Position numbers and translations under genes: made by a program. Of a DNA stretch of 64,000 nucleotides, positions 62,617 to 64,000 are shown piece after piece (within the stretch, counting starts at the first letter, position 1; each line of letters starts with the position of its first letter). Source of the stretch: Bondarzewia mesenterica (lineage: Eukaryota; Basidiomycota; Agaricomycetes; Russulales; Bondarzewiaceae). A model generated the notes under the pieces. It was not told the DNA's origin, searched no databases, and was given only the letters and a program-made list of their open reading frames with translations. The DNA lies in assembly GCA_004802705.1 (NCBI GenBank), contig SGPL01000086.1:18047-82046 (forward strand), in the 5' to 3' direction.

Positions 62617-63618
62617 CAGGCTCCTACCCACCNCCACTTCGAGGTCAAGGGCAATGTGTTAGGGCAAAAGAGCAATGTTAAATATGAATTTTTAAANAAT
62701 TATCTACCATGACAAAGATGAAATGATTCAACANGCAAACCTCANACCTTATCNCACTTTCCTACCCTTGACCTCTNAGCGGCGGCTGGCACAAAATATA
62801 TACAAANANATGCCACCTGAGAATCTCGCTAGCGTTAGCCACTGGTAGACNAGCTNANATGATCACGTGCTATGTTTACTAGTTGTGNCACAAGTGGACC
62901 AGTTTTCAACTTTTAATGTGTCACGACAAATATTCTAAACAAGATACCTCACAACAAGTTGCCATGNCAGTACAACATNTATCCAAAAGATGCTCATGTA
63001 TAGTTTTCATGATGTATGGTAGATGATACTAAAAATGCATCAGTGAAGTNCCCTCTTTNGAAGGTTGCGAAATAGAAGTCAAAAATGAGTCTACTTGGGG
63101 TATAGATCGNCATAACATTACATGGGTTGTTTGGCTGAGTTGGTAAGAGTGCTGAAATATTGTGTGTGGTTGAGTGTTNAACTCTGGCTNANGCCATGTT
63201 ATTATTTTGATTCTTTGCTCTTTCACTGCACGTCTTTTTCACCCACGTTCCAGCCTGCTTGTGGCTTCACTGATGTAGCCCTTTCATAGATTCTCATAAT
63301 TTTATAGGTAAATCTATAAACTGTAGATTCCATAGATATCACTAGATTCAGTCANTAAANGCAGGCANGTGACCGTGTCNGCCNGTCTACNAGTGGCTAA
63401 NNCCGGCGAGATTCNNGGGTGGCNCGTNTTTGTATATNTTTTGTGCCAGCCGCCGCTGAGAGGTCAAGGGTANGAAAGTGGGATAAGGTTTGAGGTTTGC
63501 NTGTTGAGTCATTTCATCTTTNTCATGNTAGATAATTGTTTAAAAATTCATATTTAACATTGCTCTTTTGCCCTAGCACATCGCCCTTGACCTCGAAGCA
63601 GCGGTGGGTAGGAGCCTG
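62617..63618. mobile_element. Foldback-like element with inverted repeats of about 250 bp
   Basis: Left arm 62617-62872 and right arm 63366-63618 are inverted copies: both run CAGGCTCCTACCCACC, CTTCGAGGTCAAGGGC, TTAGGGCAAAAGAGCAATGT or near-identical, AAATATGAATTTTTAAA, CCTTGACCTCT, GGCTGGCACAAAA, GAATCTCGC and TTAGCCACT in matching order. They differ at a few sites, and most ambiguous bases of the window fall in these arms. The 490 bp middle contains a pol III-like box pair. No transposase frame. The boundaries are approximate and no target duplication could be fixed. Confidence 0.75.
63132..63184 (+). promoter_or_regulatory. RNA polymerase III A/B box pair (tRNA-like, SINE-like)
   Basis: An A-box match TGGCTGAGTTGG (63132-63143) is followed 32 bases later by a B-box-like GTTNAACTC (63176-63184). 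The segment resembles a tRNA-Ser/Leu 5' half but does not fold into a complete tRNA. Typical of a SINE head or tRNA relic. Confidence 0.4.
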
Positions 63619-63889
63619 CTGGAAAGGCTGATTTTTGGTGATTTTGGATCGGATATCCCTGGGGTCCTCAGTCTACTTGTCCCGACATTGCTTGAATGAT
63701 TGTACAAGTAGTTTTCTAATGCATTGCTTACAATCCTTTACAATCACATGATGTTTTCTGAGCCTATTCAGTGCCTTTTTACCGTCTTAGACGGGCCAGC
63801 CGAAGGTGCTTTTTGCCCGACGCTGATGGCTAGCTGAGCTCGGCCGATAGCCATGGGGCCCTATTACAGACAGTTCAGCTGCCAATGTC

Positions 63890-63985
63890 GTTCACCGTCT
63901 CTGATGGTTCAGCTGAGCAGTAGCTGGGCAGACATATGGGCCTTGCTTGCTCACTGTTCACCGTCTCTGACGGGTCAGCTGAGCA
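63890..63985 (+). repeat. Tandem 30 bp repeat with 66 bp period
   Basis: GTTCACCGTCTCTGATGGTT(cagctgagca) at 63890-63919 recurs at 63956-63985 with two differences. A more diverged relative (ACCGTCTTAGACGGGCCAGC) begins at about 63781. The array probably continues beyond the window edge. Confidence 0.7.
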
Positions 63986-64000
63986 TGCAAAAAGTGTTTT

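Overview
The window is nuclear DNA from a filamentous basidiomycete, most likely an Agaricomycete. The genes are split by many 45-70 bp GT-AG introns. They sit in short divergent or convergent pairs, and the products are typical of mushrooms and wood decayers: a class I sesquiterpene synthase, a phenylalanine ammonia-lyase, Kre9/KNH-type secreted proteins, a lysine-pathway homocitrate synthase and a LAMMER kinase. I assembled gene models by hand from splice signals and frame; exon borders given to the base were checked for phase, the others are approximate.

Layout. 1-9.5 kb: DUF1295 membrane protein (cut by the left edge), a GFA/CENP-V-type zinc protein, a large MYST acetyltransferase with a double PHD finger and an Asp-Ala repeat tail, and a LAMMER kinase. 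9.5-12.4 kb: no gene seen. 12.4-18.9 kb: peroxisomal-type enoyl-CoA isomerase (one extra base), tRNA-Gly(GCC), a complex I 12 kDa-type subunit, TRAP-alpha, SWD2 and RPB5, the last two divergent with 77 bp between start codons. 18.9-21.8 kb: no gene, with an assembly gap. 21.8-28.3 kb: sesquiterpene synthase, then tail to tail a very unusual gene in which cystathionine beta-lyase runs in frame, inside one exon, into mevalonate kinase, then divergent ZNHIT1/VPS71. 28.9-30.8 kb: homocitrate synthase. 31.8-37.5 kb: a rearranged accessory zone with two tandem Kre9/KNH paralogues, decayed gene fragments, a perfect hairpin and a TA-flanked MITE. 37.8-48.8 kb: repeat protein with a WW signature, HMG-box factor, FAD amine/amino-acid oxidase, phenylalanine ammonia-lyase. 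48.8-53.3 kb: no intact gene. 53.3-61.4 kb: DUF1917 protein (one extra base) and the arginine-specific carbamoyl-phosphate synthase large subunit. 61.5-64 kb: AT-rich sequence with scattered ambiguous bases, long inverted repeats and a pol III-type box pair. It looks unlike the rest and may be a mobile-element nest or foreign sequence joined at the contig end.

How the genes work together. Chromatin and transcription genes are frequent (MYST HAT, SWD2/COMPASS, RPB5, ZNHIT1/SWR1, HMG box), and so are amino-acid enzymes (cystathionine beta-lyase, homocitrate synthase, CPSase, PAL, FAD oxidase). The most striking point is the cystathionine beta-lyase-mevalonate kinase fusion beside a sesquiterpene synthase. 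It physically links sulfur amino-acid metabolism to the mevalonate pathway that feeds terpene synthesis.
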